From: Labia minor
Lineage: Eukaryota > Arthropoda > Insecta > Dermaptera > Spongiphoridae
Assembly: GCA_963082975.1 (NCBI GenBank)
Contig: OY720350.1
Span: 38,298,660-38,362,659 of the forward strand
DNA length: 64,000 nucleotides
Direction: 5' to 3'
In this document: positions 1-11,074 of the stretch, piece by piece
Layout of the letters: each line of letters begins with the position of its first letter
Position numbering within the stretch: the stretch's first letter is position 1
Made by a program: the position numbers and the translations under genes
Notes under the pieces: generated by a model
The model's database searches: none
What the model was told of the DNA's origin: nothing
The model's input: the letters and a program-made list of their open reading frames with translations, nothing else

Positions 1-593
1 GTTAGTTCCTGGTTCTATACATGCGGAAGGCAACGGGAAACCACCGCATTAACATTCCCAAGAAAAATCATCATGGATGGGTAGCTTGTAAGGCTATCCT
101 AGTCATAATGATAGCCAAACTCCGAAAGGGAGACGGCACCTTAAGAAGAAGATTATTTATTTGTTATTACTATTTAGTATGTTGCATTTACGTTTTTGTT
201 AAAAGTATCCGTCCATTTTTATCTATACTAGATATTTTTATTAAAATTGTTTTGTAAGTGTAAATTTTATTATATTCGCTAGTCTTTTGAAGTGAAGATG
301 AACTCCTTAAATTAGGCAACCGAACAAACAGGAGTATTGAATGAAAATTTTTAATATATTCTTTGTTAAAAAATGAATTAAGACTTATTTCACAAATAAA
401 TAGATTAAAATACCTTCAAAAAAATAATGAATAGTCAGAAACATAAATTAAAAAAAAAAAATTAAAAAAATTTCTTGATAATTTTTATATAAAAAAATAT
501 TTAAGGATGAAATATTTTATTAAAAAGAACTAGAGGTCGGATTGTAAAGCTTGATTTGTATTTTATTTATTTTCAATGTGAATAGGCACTTAC
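1..593. other. srGAP downstream intron start, AT-rich, nothing recognised
   Basis: The sequence below the donor at 593 is intron in the minus-strand reading. The stretch around 20-150 is less AT-rich but shows no family I recognise. The open frame there lacks splice context and protein similarity. Confidence 0.5.
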
Positions 594-759
594 CCGTCGA
601 TAGATGCGTTGGACATCTTCGGTGACCTGGCCCAATCTGGACACCAGGTGGGTGGAATAAAGCTCGCTGAGAGCAGCATGGTCTCTGCTCAGGCTACGAG
701 TCTGAGAAAGCAGCTGCTGCCAGCATGTGTAGGAGGAGAACATAGGCCACTGCTCTCGC
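594..759 (-). CDS. srGAP: srGAP F-BAR domain exon (second of two seen)
   Basis: Internal coding exon of an srGAP-type Rho GTPase-activating protein, a membrane-bending F-BAR/RhoGAP/SH3 protein acting downstream of Slit-Robo at the plasma membrane. Read on the minus strand it is one G completing a split Arg codon, then 55 codons beginning REQWPMFSSYTCWQQLL and ending VTEDVQRIYRR. The stretch CWQQLLSQTRSLSRDHAALS matches the family segment around CWxLLxQxxxxSxDHxxLSxIY, in the middle of the F-BAR helices. Seen directly: acceptor ...tgatttcag just above 759 and donor GTAAGT at 593-588. Length 166 nt, entering in phase 2, which fits the 21595-21778 exon. Codon use is far more GC-rich than the surroundings. 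The residue pattern looks arthropod-like. The gene continues below position 1. Confidence 0.87.
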
Positions 760-996
760 CTGAAATCATGAAACATATCGATTAGAATATATCGAATGAC
801 AATAATACATTATTATATATAATATGGGAAAACTAAAAAAAAAAAATATAATTGTTTTTTAATGAATTATTATTATTAAGCATTATTTGACGAACTTCAT
901 ACTCATAAATAAAGTGAATTAATTCTAATTAATATATAAATAAAAGTAATTATTTAAAGTTCTTGAAAAATTTAATGGTATTATTAATATAAAAAT

Positions 997-1457
997 CTGG
1001 AGTGTCTCCAATCGACTATCTCGCAAATTTAAATTGGATTAAATAACATATATTATATTTAAATTAAATTTAATTAATTAAATTAAAAATTAAAATTAAT
1101 AAATAAGATTTATTTAACCAGCGCGTCTTTGGCTCTTTGTTGATGGTACCACGAGACGTGCTGGCGCGTGATTTACAGTGTTAAAAAATTAATTCTGGTT
1201 CTTTCAGCGATTCAATCAAGCTGAAATTCTATATATAGCAGTTTTATACAATTTTTAATCAAGTGAAAAACTATCAAATATATATCTTTATTGTTTAGAG
1301 AAAAAAAACTAAAGAAAGAGTTACTTTAGTCAAAAGTTGATAGAAAACTACAAATTTGGAATAATGTCCGAGTACTAAATTTAATTATTCTAGTTCTAAC
1401 CATTTTTAGTAATCTTGTCAACAAACACACACACACACACACATCTGGCGAGATAGT
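997..1457 (-). mobile_element. Family A HINE-like element, copy A1
   Basis: Strand follows the proposed Helentron orientation, with the hairpin end as 3'. The low-coordinate end has CTGGAGTGTCTCCA plus a diverged hairpin, then ACTATCTCGC. The high end is CTGGCGAGATAGT after a (CA)n run. The AT-rich arm, the block near ACCAGCGCG, the GTTTTATACAAT block and a diverged core are present. The segment that other copies carry between the (CA)n run and the end (AACCTTAGTGAAAATG to GATCGCAATA) is missing, so this copy has an internal deletion. Confidence 0.85.
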
Positions 1458-2063
1458 AAAAAGCAAGAAAGAAAGTTTTTAAACATCAAATGAATATTTC
1501 CCTCAATAAAATTTATTTAAATGTATATTTCAAGTAAAATGATAAATATAATGATTATAAGTGTTATTATATTTATATGTTTAACCTTTTAAATAATTAA
1601 AAAATTGGTATAATAAAATTCACACACACAGTAATTCCATAATTAACTAATTTCCATTATAAATGATAAAGAAAATATATTTTTTATATTTTATAAATTG
1701 TGTGTGTGTATAGCTTTTAATGTATATTATAGTTAAACCTCTTTCTCTCTCTCTCACACACCCATTTATATTTAATATGAAATATATATGTAAATAAAAT
1801 AAATATTATTATTATATGAACAATGGTATATACTAAAATATTAAATAATATATAATACCTGTAATATTTAATTGACATTGGTTTAAATTAAAATTACATG
1901 CTTTGTAAATTGGTTATTAGATAATTAATTTTCTTTTTAATGGTGTTTAAAATAAAATTATTAAGAATATATAATTAGTATTTTTTTAATCAATATATTT
2001 ATATAAACAATAACACGGGAAAATTATTGATATTTATTTCATTTTAAAAATATATACATTTTT

Positions 2064-2656
2064 ACTATCACGCCTGAGATAGTATTGTGATCAAGAACAT
2101 TTTCGATGTTGAGATTTTGATGTTTTTATACGTTTTGAAGGTTCCTGAATCATTTTCACTAAGGTTGAGAAAAATGTCTGTGTGTGTGTATGTATGTAAT
2201 CAAGATTACGCAAAAACGGTTTGAGCTAGAATCATGAAATTCGGTACATGGGCATTATTCAAAATTCATAGTTTTCTATCAACTTTTGAGAAATGTAGCT
2301 CAACCGGAAGAGGGTCATTACCTACAACGTTTTGATTGTTTTTTCTCTAAAGTGACCGTAAAAATAAAGATATATGTTTGATAGTTTTTCTCATGATTAA
2401 AATTGTATAAAATTGCTATATATAGAATTTCAGCTTGATTGAATCGTTGAAAGTACCAGAATTAATTTTTTAACACTGCAAATCACGCGCCAGCACGTGA
2501 CGTGGTGCCATCAACAAAAAGCCAAACATGCGCTGGTTCAATAAATATTATTTATTAATTTTAATTTATAATTTAATTAATTAAATTTAATTTAAATTAA
2601 TATATGTTATTTAATCCAATTCAAATTTGCGAGATAGTCGAGTGGAGACACTCCAG
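2064..2656 (+). mobile_element. Family A HINE-like element, copy A2 (full length)
   Basis: Nearly complete and in the opposite orientation to most copies. It starts ACTATCACGCC, runs through the GATCAAGAACATTTTCGATG block and a (GT)n/(GTAT)n microsatellite at about 2180-2200, then the conserved core at 2216-2310, the CACGTGACGTGG block and an AT-rich arm. It ends GCGAGATAGT followed by the hairpin CGAGTGGAGACACTCCAG and T-rich DNA. The hairpin GAGTG-GAGA-CACTC directly after the inner inverted repeat is the feature typical of Helentron-derived elements rather than simple TIR MITEs. Confidence 0.88.
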
Positions 2657-2978
2657 ATTTTTTAAATTTGATAAGTTTTTGAAGAGGGGGAGATGGTTGT
2701 TAACTTGAATGAAATATGATCCAAAAATGAATGAGGACAATTTTTCATTTTGTAAATATGATGTAATCTAATTTATTCATGGTTAAGATTGAGGGTAGAA
2801 GGGGGGCTCCTGAATCTCAGACCACATTTTCTGGATGAAATGAGAAAATAAGATTCGTCATCTGACACCTGCGTCAAAATGGGAGATGCTCTTCATGGAT
2901 TCCCAATGAATTAAGATCGATAGTATAAATAAAAATTAGCTGCGGGCTTGACAATTCGCTTGATTGATATTAATTATA

Positions 2979-3131
2979 ATGAAGGATGATTCAGCTGAAG
3001 AGTTGCAGGAAAATGATCATCTCGATTGTTTTATGTGCGAATGTCCTGTTGAAATTAAGGAGGAGGAACTAACCAACATTCTACTAAGTTGTTGTAATTA
3101 TAATGCTTCATCAACTTTTTTAATACTCTAG
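2979..3131 (+). CDS. Candidate 50-residue acidic, Cys-rich small ORF
   Basis: An ATG-initiated frame encoding MKDDSAEELQENDHLDCF, then MCECPVEIKEEELTNILL and a tail with CC, ending at TAG. It stands out as a GC-richer patch in very AT-rich intron DNA. A TATAAATA sits at 2924-2931, about 55 nt before the ATG, and AATAAA-like signals follow near 3170. It is rich in D/E and has five cysteines in the CFMCEC and CC groups. I recognise no family. It could be a small gene nested in the srGAP intron on the opposite strand, the first exon of a longer gene (an acceptor-like ...ccttgccag lies at about 3725), or chance. Confidence 0.25.
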   Translation: MKDDSAEELQENDHLDCFMCECPVEIKEEELTNILLSCCNYNASSTFLIL

Positions 3132-3242
3132 ACCTTTCAAACTAATATAATTTTATAGAGTATAATATATAATAAAATAATACAATATCTATTGTACGAT
3201 AATTGTACGATGTACGTTATGTATGATTAATAATAAATTAAT

Positions 3243-3512
3243 AGAAAAAACTTTTTAATATACACGCTTTTTAATAAAAAATGCCTTAAAAAATAGAAAA
3301 TAATATATTAATTAAACCTTGAATATTATCCTTTACAAATGCCCAACAAAAAAGCGTATGAATATAAGTATTAGGTAAAGAATTTAATATTATTATATGC
3401 TTTTTTGTTGGGCATATGTAAAGGATAATATTTAAGGTTTAATTAATATTTTATTTTCTATTTTTTAAGGGTATTTTTGATAAAAAGCATGTATATTAAA
3501 AAAAAATTATTG
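3243..3512. mobile_element. Foldback (long inverted repeat) MITE
   Basis: Two inverted arms of roughly 110 bp (about 3250-3362 and 3397-3510) surround a spacer of about 35 bp. The left arm contains TTTACAAATGCCCAACAAAA; the right arm contains its near-complement, TTTTGTTGGGCATATGTAAA. The outer ends read TTAATATACACGC and GCATGTATATTAA, so a TA or TTAA target is possible. No coding content. Superfamily not identified. Confidence 0.7.
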
Positions 3513-5090
3513 ATTTATTTTCAAGTTTTTAGTTTTTTGTATTTTTTGTAAATTTAATGGATAACTTTTATAAATTATACTCCAAATACTTTTTTCAAAT
3601 ATTTTTTTATTGTTTTTCTATGTACATTTTAATTTGAGGTAATATAATCCAAATTAATTAATTATTTAATTTAAATACGTATGTAAATATGTATATTTAT
3701 TTTAATATTTTATTGTTCCTTGCCAGATGTACAAGAATGCACTATTAACTACGATTTCATTTTGATTATTGCAATGTCATCGACTTTCAATATACGTTTC
3801 AAATTAGAGCAAAAACGCTCAACTAAAAATAAATTAAATTGGAATTACAAATTTTTAACATTACAGACGGACAGAAAAGCGAAGTTAATAAAAAGCGTAT
3901 AAAAGTAATTTTATTTATTTATCTACATTTATATTATCCCCTTTAAAATTTTTCATTTCATTTCATATTTCATTACTGATGCCAGAACCTTTTCCTGGAA
4001 AATTATAAAAAATGCTAAATTTGAGGTGGAAATTGTAAAAGTTTTACGAAAAAGTTAAATAAATGTTGTTTTTGCCAAAAAATAAAATAAATTTAATTCA
4101 AAAATAAAAAAAAAAAATTCAGTAAGATATAATATATAATCATCAAAATATAACATAAACATAATTATTTTCTTTTACTTGTTTAGAAAATAACATTTTA
4201 GAAACAAGATGCAATCAAGGGAAATGTCACCTAAAACTGAGATCCTTCATATTAGAGGAGTAACGATTAGTTATTCCTTTTTATTTTTTTTTTGCATTAT
4301 TTTCGATTTTTTTGTATTTTGTTTTTCTTAATTTGGTTTTTCTTTACTGTATATATCTAAAAAGATGGAAAACAAACTCTGAGTATGTGATTATGTGTGC
4401 CCTTTTTTAAAGACATTTATGATCGTTGATTACAGAGTGTTAGTTATTACGTAAATATGTAAATATGTTTTGCTTTGTGTTTTGTTTTTGTTTTTGGATG
4501 TTTTTGCTATTTTTTTGTCACCACCCAAAAAAAGGTGGACTGAAATAACATACCGAAATATTATATATATATTTCTTGAATAAATAAATAATAATATTTA
4601 TTTATTTATCAAAAAATATAATTATGTCTTTACCTTACTCATTCTCAACGACAGCTTATTTATATTAATTTAAGTTAAGGGGTAGGTGATGAAGAGGGGT
4701 TAGTTTCAAGAATTACTCTCTTTCCAAATGGTCAAGTACAATAGTGTATTTTATTATTGTTACCTATTCAAGAACTATTTAATATAGAACCCTTACCAAG
4801 GTATACCCAAGCTTGTGAAATTGAATTTTAAGTATATATATATATATATATAAAGTTAAATACAAAATAATTTGGCAATGGCAACTGCCGTCTGCCAGAG
4901 TTCACTGTAAAAAAACTCAAAAAATAGAGAAATTGTAAAGAAAAATTAAAGGGAGAGAAAAAAAGAAAAGGAAAAAAAAAATTATAACAAAAGACAAATG
5001 TATGTATGTACACTTATATTTTATATTAATTACGATTATTTCAGTTAATAAATAAAGATTTCGGTATCAGCATCATAATCAGCATGAAAA
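3513..5090. other. AT-rich intron DNA, no gene recognised
   Basis: Mostly A/T runs. At 3726-3902 an open frame follows an acceptor-like ...ttgttccttgccag, but its protein is lysine/asparagine-rich and matches nothing I know. Confidence 0.4.
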
Positions 5091-5180
5091 ATAATTTGTG
5101 TTCCCGGGAAATGTTTCGTTTTTTCCTGGGAAACGGGAAATAAAAACTGAGGGGTTTCCCGGGAATAACCCTCTACTCGG
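5091..5180. mobile_element. Decayed hAT-like end (CCCGGGAAA motif)
   Basis: Contains TTCCCGGGAAATG, TTCCTGGGAAACGGGAAAT and GGGGTTTCCCGGGAATAACC. Read in reverse the last gives GGTTATTCCCGGGAAACCCC, the kind of terminal sequence seen in some hAT transposons. A weakly matching inverted counterpart, AGAACCTTTTCCTGGAAA, occurs near 3985, so the remnant may span about 1.2 kb. No 8-bp duplication could be verified. Confidence 0.3.
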
Positions 5181-5556
5181 GCATAACTTTTAGTAACCTG
5201 AATGAGCTATTGATTTATGTTTGAAAAACGATGACTCTTTCAACTTCTCTTTATTTTGGAAACAGGAACAAATCACACGTGGCTATGTTTAGTGAATATG
5301 GAGATTGGGATATCAATAATATTTTAGCAACAGATTGATTGAAATGTAATGTAATAAATTGTTTACTACATTTTCACAAGTTCCTGGTACATTTTAAACA
5401 AATCTTTACTATATACAGAGGTCAAGAATACAAAATGTTGAGAAAAAAATATTTATAAATATATACATACCTGCTTATTTTAAATTTTAGTCTAAACATT
5501 TATATAATAAAAGTTTTTTTATTTATTAAAGCTTTTTTGGTTATTTTGATAATTAT

Positions 5557-5835
5557 TAAGGGAGTTTTTATTAAAAGACCACATTGTTTGTATAAAATTA
5601 TTTATTAAATTAAAATAACTGTACAACGTTTCGACTGCTTATTATGCAGTCGTTTTCAAGTAACCGTACGCTTGCTCCGATTCAAGCGAACTGACTCATG
5701 ATGGGTCACGTCATCTCTTAGATAGGCAGTGAAAACGACTGCATAATAAGCAGTCGAAACGTTGTACAGTTATTTTAATTTAATAAATAATTTTATACAA
5801 ACAATGTGGTCTTTTAATAAAAATTCCCTTAATAA
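5557..5835. mobile_element. Foldback element with GAAACGTTGTAC arms
   Basis: Long palindrome: the arm from TTAAGGGAGTTTTTATTAAA to about 5665 is repeated inverted at about 5727-5834, ending TTTAATAAAAATTCCCTTAA. The spacer of about 60 bp is GC-richer. Within the arms, GACTGC-ATAATAA-GCAGTC forms a stem followed at once by GAAACGTTGTAC. The same stem-plus-GAAAC tail recurs at 30.64 kb and in another version near 7.9 kb. Such tails are common in Penelope-like elements, but no reverse transcriptase is seen here. Confidence 0.7.
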
Positions 5836-6654
5836 GTTTTTTTATTCTTCTAAAGAGCCCGTTATTATATATATACAAATTTTGTATATTTGACTTAAAT
5901 GGATTATTTCAGAACATTTTATTGATATTCTAATATATTCAATATAATAAATTTTTATTAAGATAAAAGGAACAAATGATATGTAATTTAAAAGGTTAGA
6001 ATAATTATATTAATTTTATAAATGGATAAAAAAAAAAGTAAGGGAATAGAAAGCTCTCATCATATAGATATGATCTAAGAGGATAATAGGATGCGATAAG
6101 AGAGGAAGAGAAACTTTTATTTAGATTTTTTTTTTTTTTTTTTTTTTTTTTCAAAGACAAAAATTAAAAGCTTTAAGCGAAATGAAATCTCGCCGCCCAC
6201 TGTTTCGGATGCCTCCCCTCGACTTCCGTTCACAAACAATTATTCTAATTAGGAAAAAGTAAGAACGGATTGGATTAAATTGGGGTTTATTGATTTATGG
6301 ATGTGGGGATGCCACAAACAGTGACCAGACGGAAGACACAACCGCAGCCTCAAGAGCCAATGTTATTTCCGGCAAACATCACACGAGAAATCTCCATGGA
6401 GATCAAGATGGTGTTATTAATTAAATGAAAAGGAAGATGACATCGCCTGACAGGGAATTAAGTGAAGAAAAGGGAGAAGGACGAGAGTGGATTATCAAGA
6501 TTATATTTATTTACTCAAATTTATATAAATATTGTATATGTATATAAAAAAAGGGGAAAAAATTACAAGATGGATTGAAATAATTATTAACAAATTGTAA
6601 ATAAAATTATATTAATATTTATATATATATATATATAATAGTGTTGTGTGAGAG
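5836..6654. other. AT-rich DNA with one unassigned GC-richer island (6180-6445)
   Basis: Contains a T26 run at 6126-6151. From about 6180 to 6445 the composition rises, with segments such as CTCGCCGCCCACTGTTTCGG and GCCAATGTTATTTCCGGC. Stops interrupt all frames of useful length. It could be a regulatory element or an old repeat; no family recognised. Confidence 0.35.
6126..6151. repeat. T26 homopolymer
   Basis: Run of 26 T. Confidence 0.9.
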
Positions 6655-7130
6655 AGTTGCACTACGATACTTTCAATTCTTGGCCGCAGCAACTACATTC
6701 CTTCTTGTGTCCCTATCCTGAACCACTCCTATGCAATTCATTCTTGCATCTCTATTATGTCCTTTCAAAGATTTTCTGCCCAACCGACCATTTCCCAATC
6801 GGTTTCACCATAAATGAACTTTTCGCTAGTCTTTCCTCTCTCAATCCTACCCCAGCGCAATCTTTGTGAGTTTATTATTTTAACTATGTCTGGAGATACA
6901 TAGATTCTAGTTATGCAGACTCTGTCATTCCTTGGTGACCTCATCATTCTTTGGCTCATAAATGCTTCAAATAAACCTATAATCATATAATCAAAATTTG
7001 AGGTTCTCAAACTTATTTATGTTAATACCATAGAAATATTCTTTATCTTAAATAACTGTAGTAGATACCACGGTCAGGTTATAAGGTTCTCCAAATCTAC
7101 TCTCATCTCTCAACGTCATAGACCACGCCT
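6655..7130 (-). pseudogene. Non-LTR retrotransposon (LINE) 3' tail, decayed
   Basis: Minus-strand reading recalls the C-terminus of a LINE ORF2 after the reverse transcriptase. TMTLRDESRFGEP is followed by RSPRNDRVCITRIYVSPDI, QRLRWGRIERGKTSEKFIYG and finally QDRDTRRNVVAAAKN. This is the familiar order TLRxExxxR...LRWxGHVxRM...KxxYGKPxGKRxxGRP...QDRxxWRxVVxAAKN. Several frameshifts and stops are present. It matches the fragments at 39.25 and 25.71 kb in kind and orientation. Confidence 0.6.
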
Positions 7131-7865
7131 CAAAAAAAGAAAATTAATAATAATTGCGTAGTATAATATAAATAATTCAAATAAAAATATTTTAAGTATT
7201 TAATTATCCCATTAGATTTGTTTCAAATAGTTGAAATTGGAGGAAAAATAAATGAAAGTAAAGTGATTTGATTAGTACCAAAAGCATCGATATTTTATAT
7301 TATATAATAATAATAAGATATTATATAAAAAGTAAATGAAATTTTTGGTTTTAATGGATTAATTGGATACAATTGGATGATTTTAATTCGGGTGAAATGA
7401 TAATTAAATGTTAAAGTTTCATTAGTCAGAGTCACTTTCAAATTAAGAATATTAAAAAGTTATTTTTAAGATAATGTAGAAGAATTGATCAGATAATACG
7501 AAAATATAGAAATTAAATGAATTGGAAAAGAAATGGTTAAATTTTATCTAATTTGATATTTAATTAAAAATATATTTTAATCTTCCAATCTCATGAAAAG
7601 AAATAAAAAGAAAAAAAAATGAAAATATTAAATTGGAAAAAGTGATATGGTATCACAAAAAAAAAAAAACAATCGAAAGTGATGAACATTTCTTAAAATA
7701 TAAAAATTGAAATAAATAAGATTAAGATTTCAATTGTAAGATATATTGTAGAATGAAATTGTGTAATCTTATTGTTATTGTCTTATCTTATTTTACTAGC
7801 AAAAATTGTATATATATATATATAATATAGATATATACATATTTTATGTATAGATTTCCGTGAAT
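7131..7865. other. AT-rich DNA, nothing recognised
   Basis: Plain A/T-rich sequence with short A-runs and a short (TA)n around 7810. No repeat family or exon seen. Confidence 0.5.
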
Positions 7866-8010
7866 GTTATTATTATTATTATTATCAGATTTATCCGGGA
7901 TATAATCACGTATTTTTGTGGGATTGTTTTCTCGACGTTTCGGCATTTTGGTGAACCTCTTGAAAATGGCGCCAAAATGGGTGCCGAAATTTTTTTGTGT
8001 TGTTTAATAA
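7866..8010 (-). repeat. Penelope-like 3' tail fragment
   Basis: Minus-strand reading gives GGCGCCATTTTCAAGAGG, then AAAATGCCGAAACGTCGAG and AATACGTGATTATATCCCGG. The order 'complementary stem, GAAACGTCG, then GTGATTATATCCCGGATAA' is characteristic of the 3' parts of some Penelope-like elements and related dispersed repeats. No coding part remains. It abuts family A copy A3. Confidence 0.35.
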
Positions 8011-8014
8011 AAAT

Positions 8015-8619
8015 CTGGAGTGTCTCCACTAGACTAACTCGCAATTGGGATTGGATTAAATAACATAATATATTATATTTAAATTAAATTAAATTAATTA
8101 TAAATTATAAATTGAAATTAATAAATAATATTTATTAAACCAGCGCATGTTTGGCTCATTGTTGATGGCACCACGTCACGTGTTGGCGCGTGAGATTTGC
8201 AGTGTTAAAAAATTAATTCTGGTACTTTCAGCGATTTAATCAAGCTGAAATTCTATATATAGCAGTTTTATACAATTATTAATCATGACAAAAACTATCA
8301 AACTTATATCTTTATTTTTACGGTCACTTTAGAGGAAAAAAAATCAAAACGTTGTAAGTAATGACCCTCTTCCGGTTGAGCTACTATCTCAAAAGTTGAT
8401 GGAAAACTACGAATTTTGAATAATGCCCATGTACCGAATTTCATAATTCTAGCTCAAACCGTTTTTTCGTAATCTTGGTTACATACATACACACAAACAG
8501 ACATTTTTCTTAACCTTAGTGAAAATGATTCAGGAACCTTCAAAACGTATAAAAACATCTCAAAAAAATCTCAACATCGAAAATTTTCGTGATCGCAATA
8601 CTGTCTCTGGCGGGATAGT
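8015..8619 (-). mobile_element. Family A HINE-like element, copy A3 (full length)
   Basis: Begins CTGGAGTGTCTCCACTAGAC, followed by a diverged inner repeat (TAACTCGC). It contains the AT arm, the GCACCACGTCACGTG block, the core and a microsatellite (CATACATACACACAAACAG), and ends CTGTCTCTGGCGGGATAGT. Both termini carry point changes in the inverted repeats. Confidence 0.85.
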
Positions 8620-8814
8620 AAAAATGCAATAAATTATGTGGTATCATTTAAAAAATTCCTTTACACAAAAAGTAAAATAAATCTAGATGAAAAAATATAA
8701 ATGAATTTTCGTTTGGGCTTATAAGTATTTTTTATTTTTAATTATTTATTTTAATTAATTTTCTAGGAAAAAAAAACAACTTTGCTCAAAATAAATTCAT
8801 TTTCAAAAGCAAGA

Positions 8815-9371
8815 ACCGAACGGCATGCTAAAAAGAAACCAACGTTTCCAGGCCTGTAAATGTTCCATTGTACGGCCCCAAATCACCAGACAGTTGGCCG
8901 GCCCACCCGGTTCCAGGCTGTCTGATAAGAGCGGAGGGTTAGAAGACCTCACTCCTCAAGCTGTTATCGATCCGAGGCGGGCGGTTTTGTTGTCTCCGAT
9001 CTCATGTTAGATAAAATGAAATTAGTCTTTGGGCGTCCCTTTACAAATTGCAAATTACAAATGACACAACACACAACAAAATTAACCACTCTAATTCAAA
9101 ATCTTCCCTCTACATTCTAATTACAGTAAAGAGAAGAATACCTTCTATTCATAGTATTAAAGTAAGATTAGTATGGATTTCAAAGGAGAGCCCGAATAGA
9201 TCATGCATTTTATCTTATCTATTTCTATGTTTTAGAATGTATTTGGAAATAAAATTAAATCCAAATTGTTATTTTCGAAGTACATTACCCATTTGCAACC
9301 TTCAACTATCTCTATCTCGTCGATTCAAGATCCAATTCCACCCTTATACCAATTTCTCTAACATCAAATGA
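8815..9371. other. Unassigned GC-richer island with palindromic core
   Basis: About 8820-9010 is strikingly GC-richer than its surroundings. It contains CAGACAGTTGGCCGGCCCAC and, 3' of it, CTGTCTGATAAGAGCGGAGG, so CAGACAG and CTGTCTG form an inverted pair around a GGCCGGCC site. A plus-strand frame (8825-9010) reads through it but shows no recognisable domain. It could be an enhancer-like intronic element or an old transposon piece. Sequence to 9371 is open but low in complexity. Confidence 0.3.
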
Positions 9372-9446
9372 ATAGGGGGATTGAATATATAAAATGTTAA
9401 AAAAAAATTGTTATTTTTTTTTTTTTACAAATTTTAAATAAACAAT

Positions 9447-9881
9447 CTTGAGTATCTTCTTTAGACAATCTCGCAAATTTGAATAGGAATAAATAACATA
9501 TATTATATTTAAAGTTGATTAATTTAAAAAATTAATTCCGGTACTTTCAGCGATTCAATCAAGCTTAAATTATATATATATATCAGTTTTATACAATTTT
9601 TAATCATGAGAAAAACTATCAAACATATATCTTTATTTTTACGGTCAGTTTAGAGGAAAAACAATGAAAACGTGATAGGTAATGACCCTCTTCCGGATGA
9701 ACTACACTTCTCAAAAGTTGATAGAAAACTACGAATTTTGAATAATGCCCCTGTACAAAATTTCATTATTCTAGCTGAAACCATTTTTGCGTAATTTCTC
9801 CACACACATATATATATAAAAACATAAAAATCTCGACATTGGAGATTTTCGTGATCGCAATACAATCTTTGTCGAGATAGT
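9447..9881 (-). mobile_element. Family A HINE-like element, copy A4 (internal deletion)
   Basis: Diverged hairpin end CTTGAGTATCTTCTTTAGAC, then AATCTCGCAAATTTG. The AT arm and the CACGTC block are deleted: sequence jumps from TTTAAAGTTGATT to TTTAAAAAATTAATTCCGG. It ends GTCGAGATAGT. It is one of the more degraded copies and lies 19 bp from copy A5 in the same orientation. Confidence 0.8.
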
Positions 9882-9900
9882 AAAAAGACAATAAAATAAG

Positions 9901-10350
9901 CTGGAGTGTCTCCACTCGACTATCTCGCAAATTTGAATTAGATTAATTAACATATATTATATTTAAATTAAATTTAATTAATTATAAATTGAAATTAATA
10001 AATAATATTTATTAAACCAGCGCCTGTTTGGCTCTTTGTTGATGGAACCACGTCACGTGTTGGCGCGTGAGATTTGCAGCGTTAAAAAATTAATTCTGGT
10101 ACTTTCAGCGATTCAATCAAACTGAAATTCTATATATAGCAGTTTTATACAATCATGTGAAAAATTATCAAACATATATCTTTATTTTTACGGTCACTTT
10201 AGAGGAAAAAAATTAAAACGTTGTAGGTAATGACCCTCTTCCGGTTGAGCTACATTTCTCAAAAGTTGAGAAAAAACTATGAATTTTGAATAATGCCCAT
10301 GTACCAAATTTCATCATTCTAGCTCAAACCGTTTTTGCGTAATCTTGTCA

Positions 10351-10385
<35 letters not shown>

Positions 10386-10489
10386 TTTTTCTCAACCTTA
10401 GTGAAAATGATTCAGGAAACTTCAAAACGTATAAAAACATCAAAATCTCGACATCGAAAATTTTCGTGATCGCAATACGGCGAGATAGT
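9901..10489 (-). mobile_element. Family A HINE-like element, copy A5 (full length)
   Basis: Intact hairpin end CTGGAGTGTCTCCACTCGAC plus TATCTCGC; AT arm; ACCACGTCACGTGTTGGCGC block; core; (CT)n(CA)n microsatellite at about 10350-10384; end CGGCGAGATAGT. Same orientation as A4, making a near head-to-tail pair. Confidence 0.88.
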
Positions 10490-11030
10490 AAAAAGGTGTT
10501 TTATTTTTTATTTTCAATTCAATAAATAATCATTAAACAAAATTAAAACAAAAAATAATTAGAATTGATTGAATTAAAATAAAAAGAAACAAATAAGGTT
10601 GAATTGAAGATTGAATTTAGTTGTTTAATTGCTTTTTTAATAGTTTTATGTTTTTATTAATTCCATTTTTTTTTATAATTATAATTTTTTCATTACACTT
10701 GTTTATACATTTTTTATTATATTTAATTATATAAAAAAGAAATGTTAAAAAAAACCTATTTTAAAATTTTAAAGAATGTACGGGGCAAATGGTCTTCGAC
10801 CAAGTATCTTTAAAATAAAATAAAACATTTTTATTTTGTGGAAAACATTCTGAAGAGGAATTTAAAATTATTTATTACTTACCTTACACGTATTCCAAAT
10901 TTATAGGAACATAGATTATTTGTTTATTTTGTACTGTTTTTTTAAAATTTTGTTTAAATATTCTAATAAAAATTTTACTAAATTGTATAATTATAATTGT
11001 TTGTTTTTTTTATTATTATTTTTTAATTGA

Positions 11031-11074
<44 letters not shown>

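Noticed and set aside
5640-5770. Complete hammerhead ribozyme
   Set aside because: The GAAAC and stem II-like parts exist, but the CUGANGA box is not present and stem I/III pairing could not be shown.
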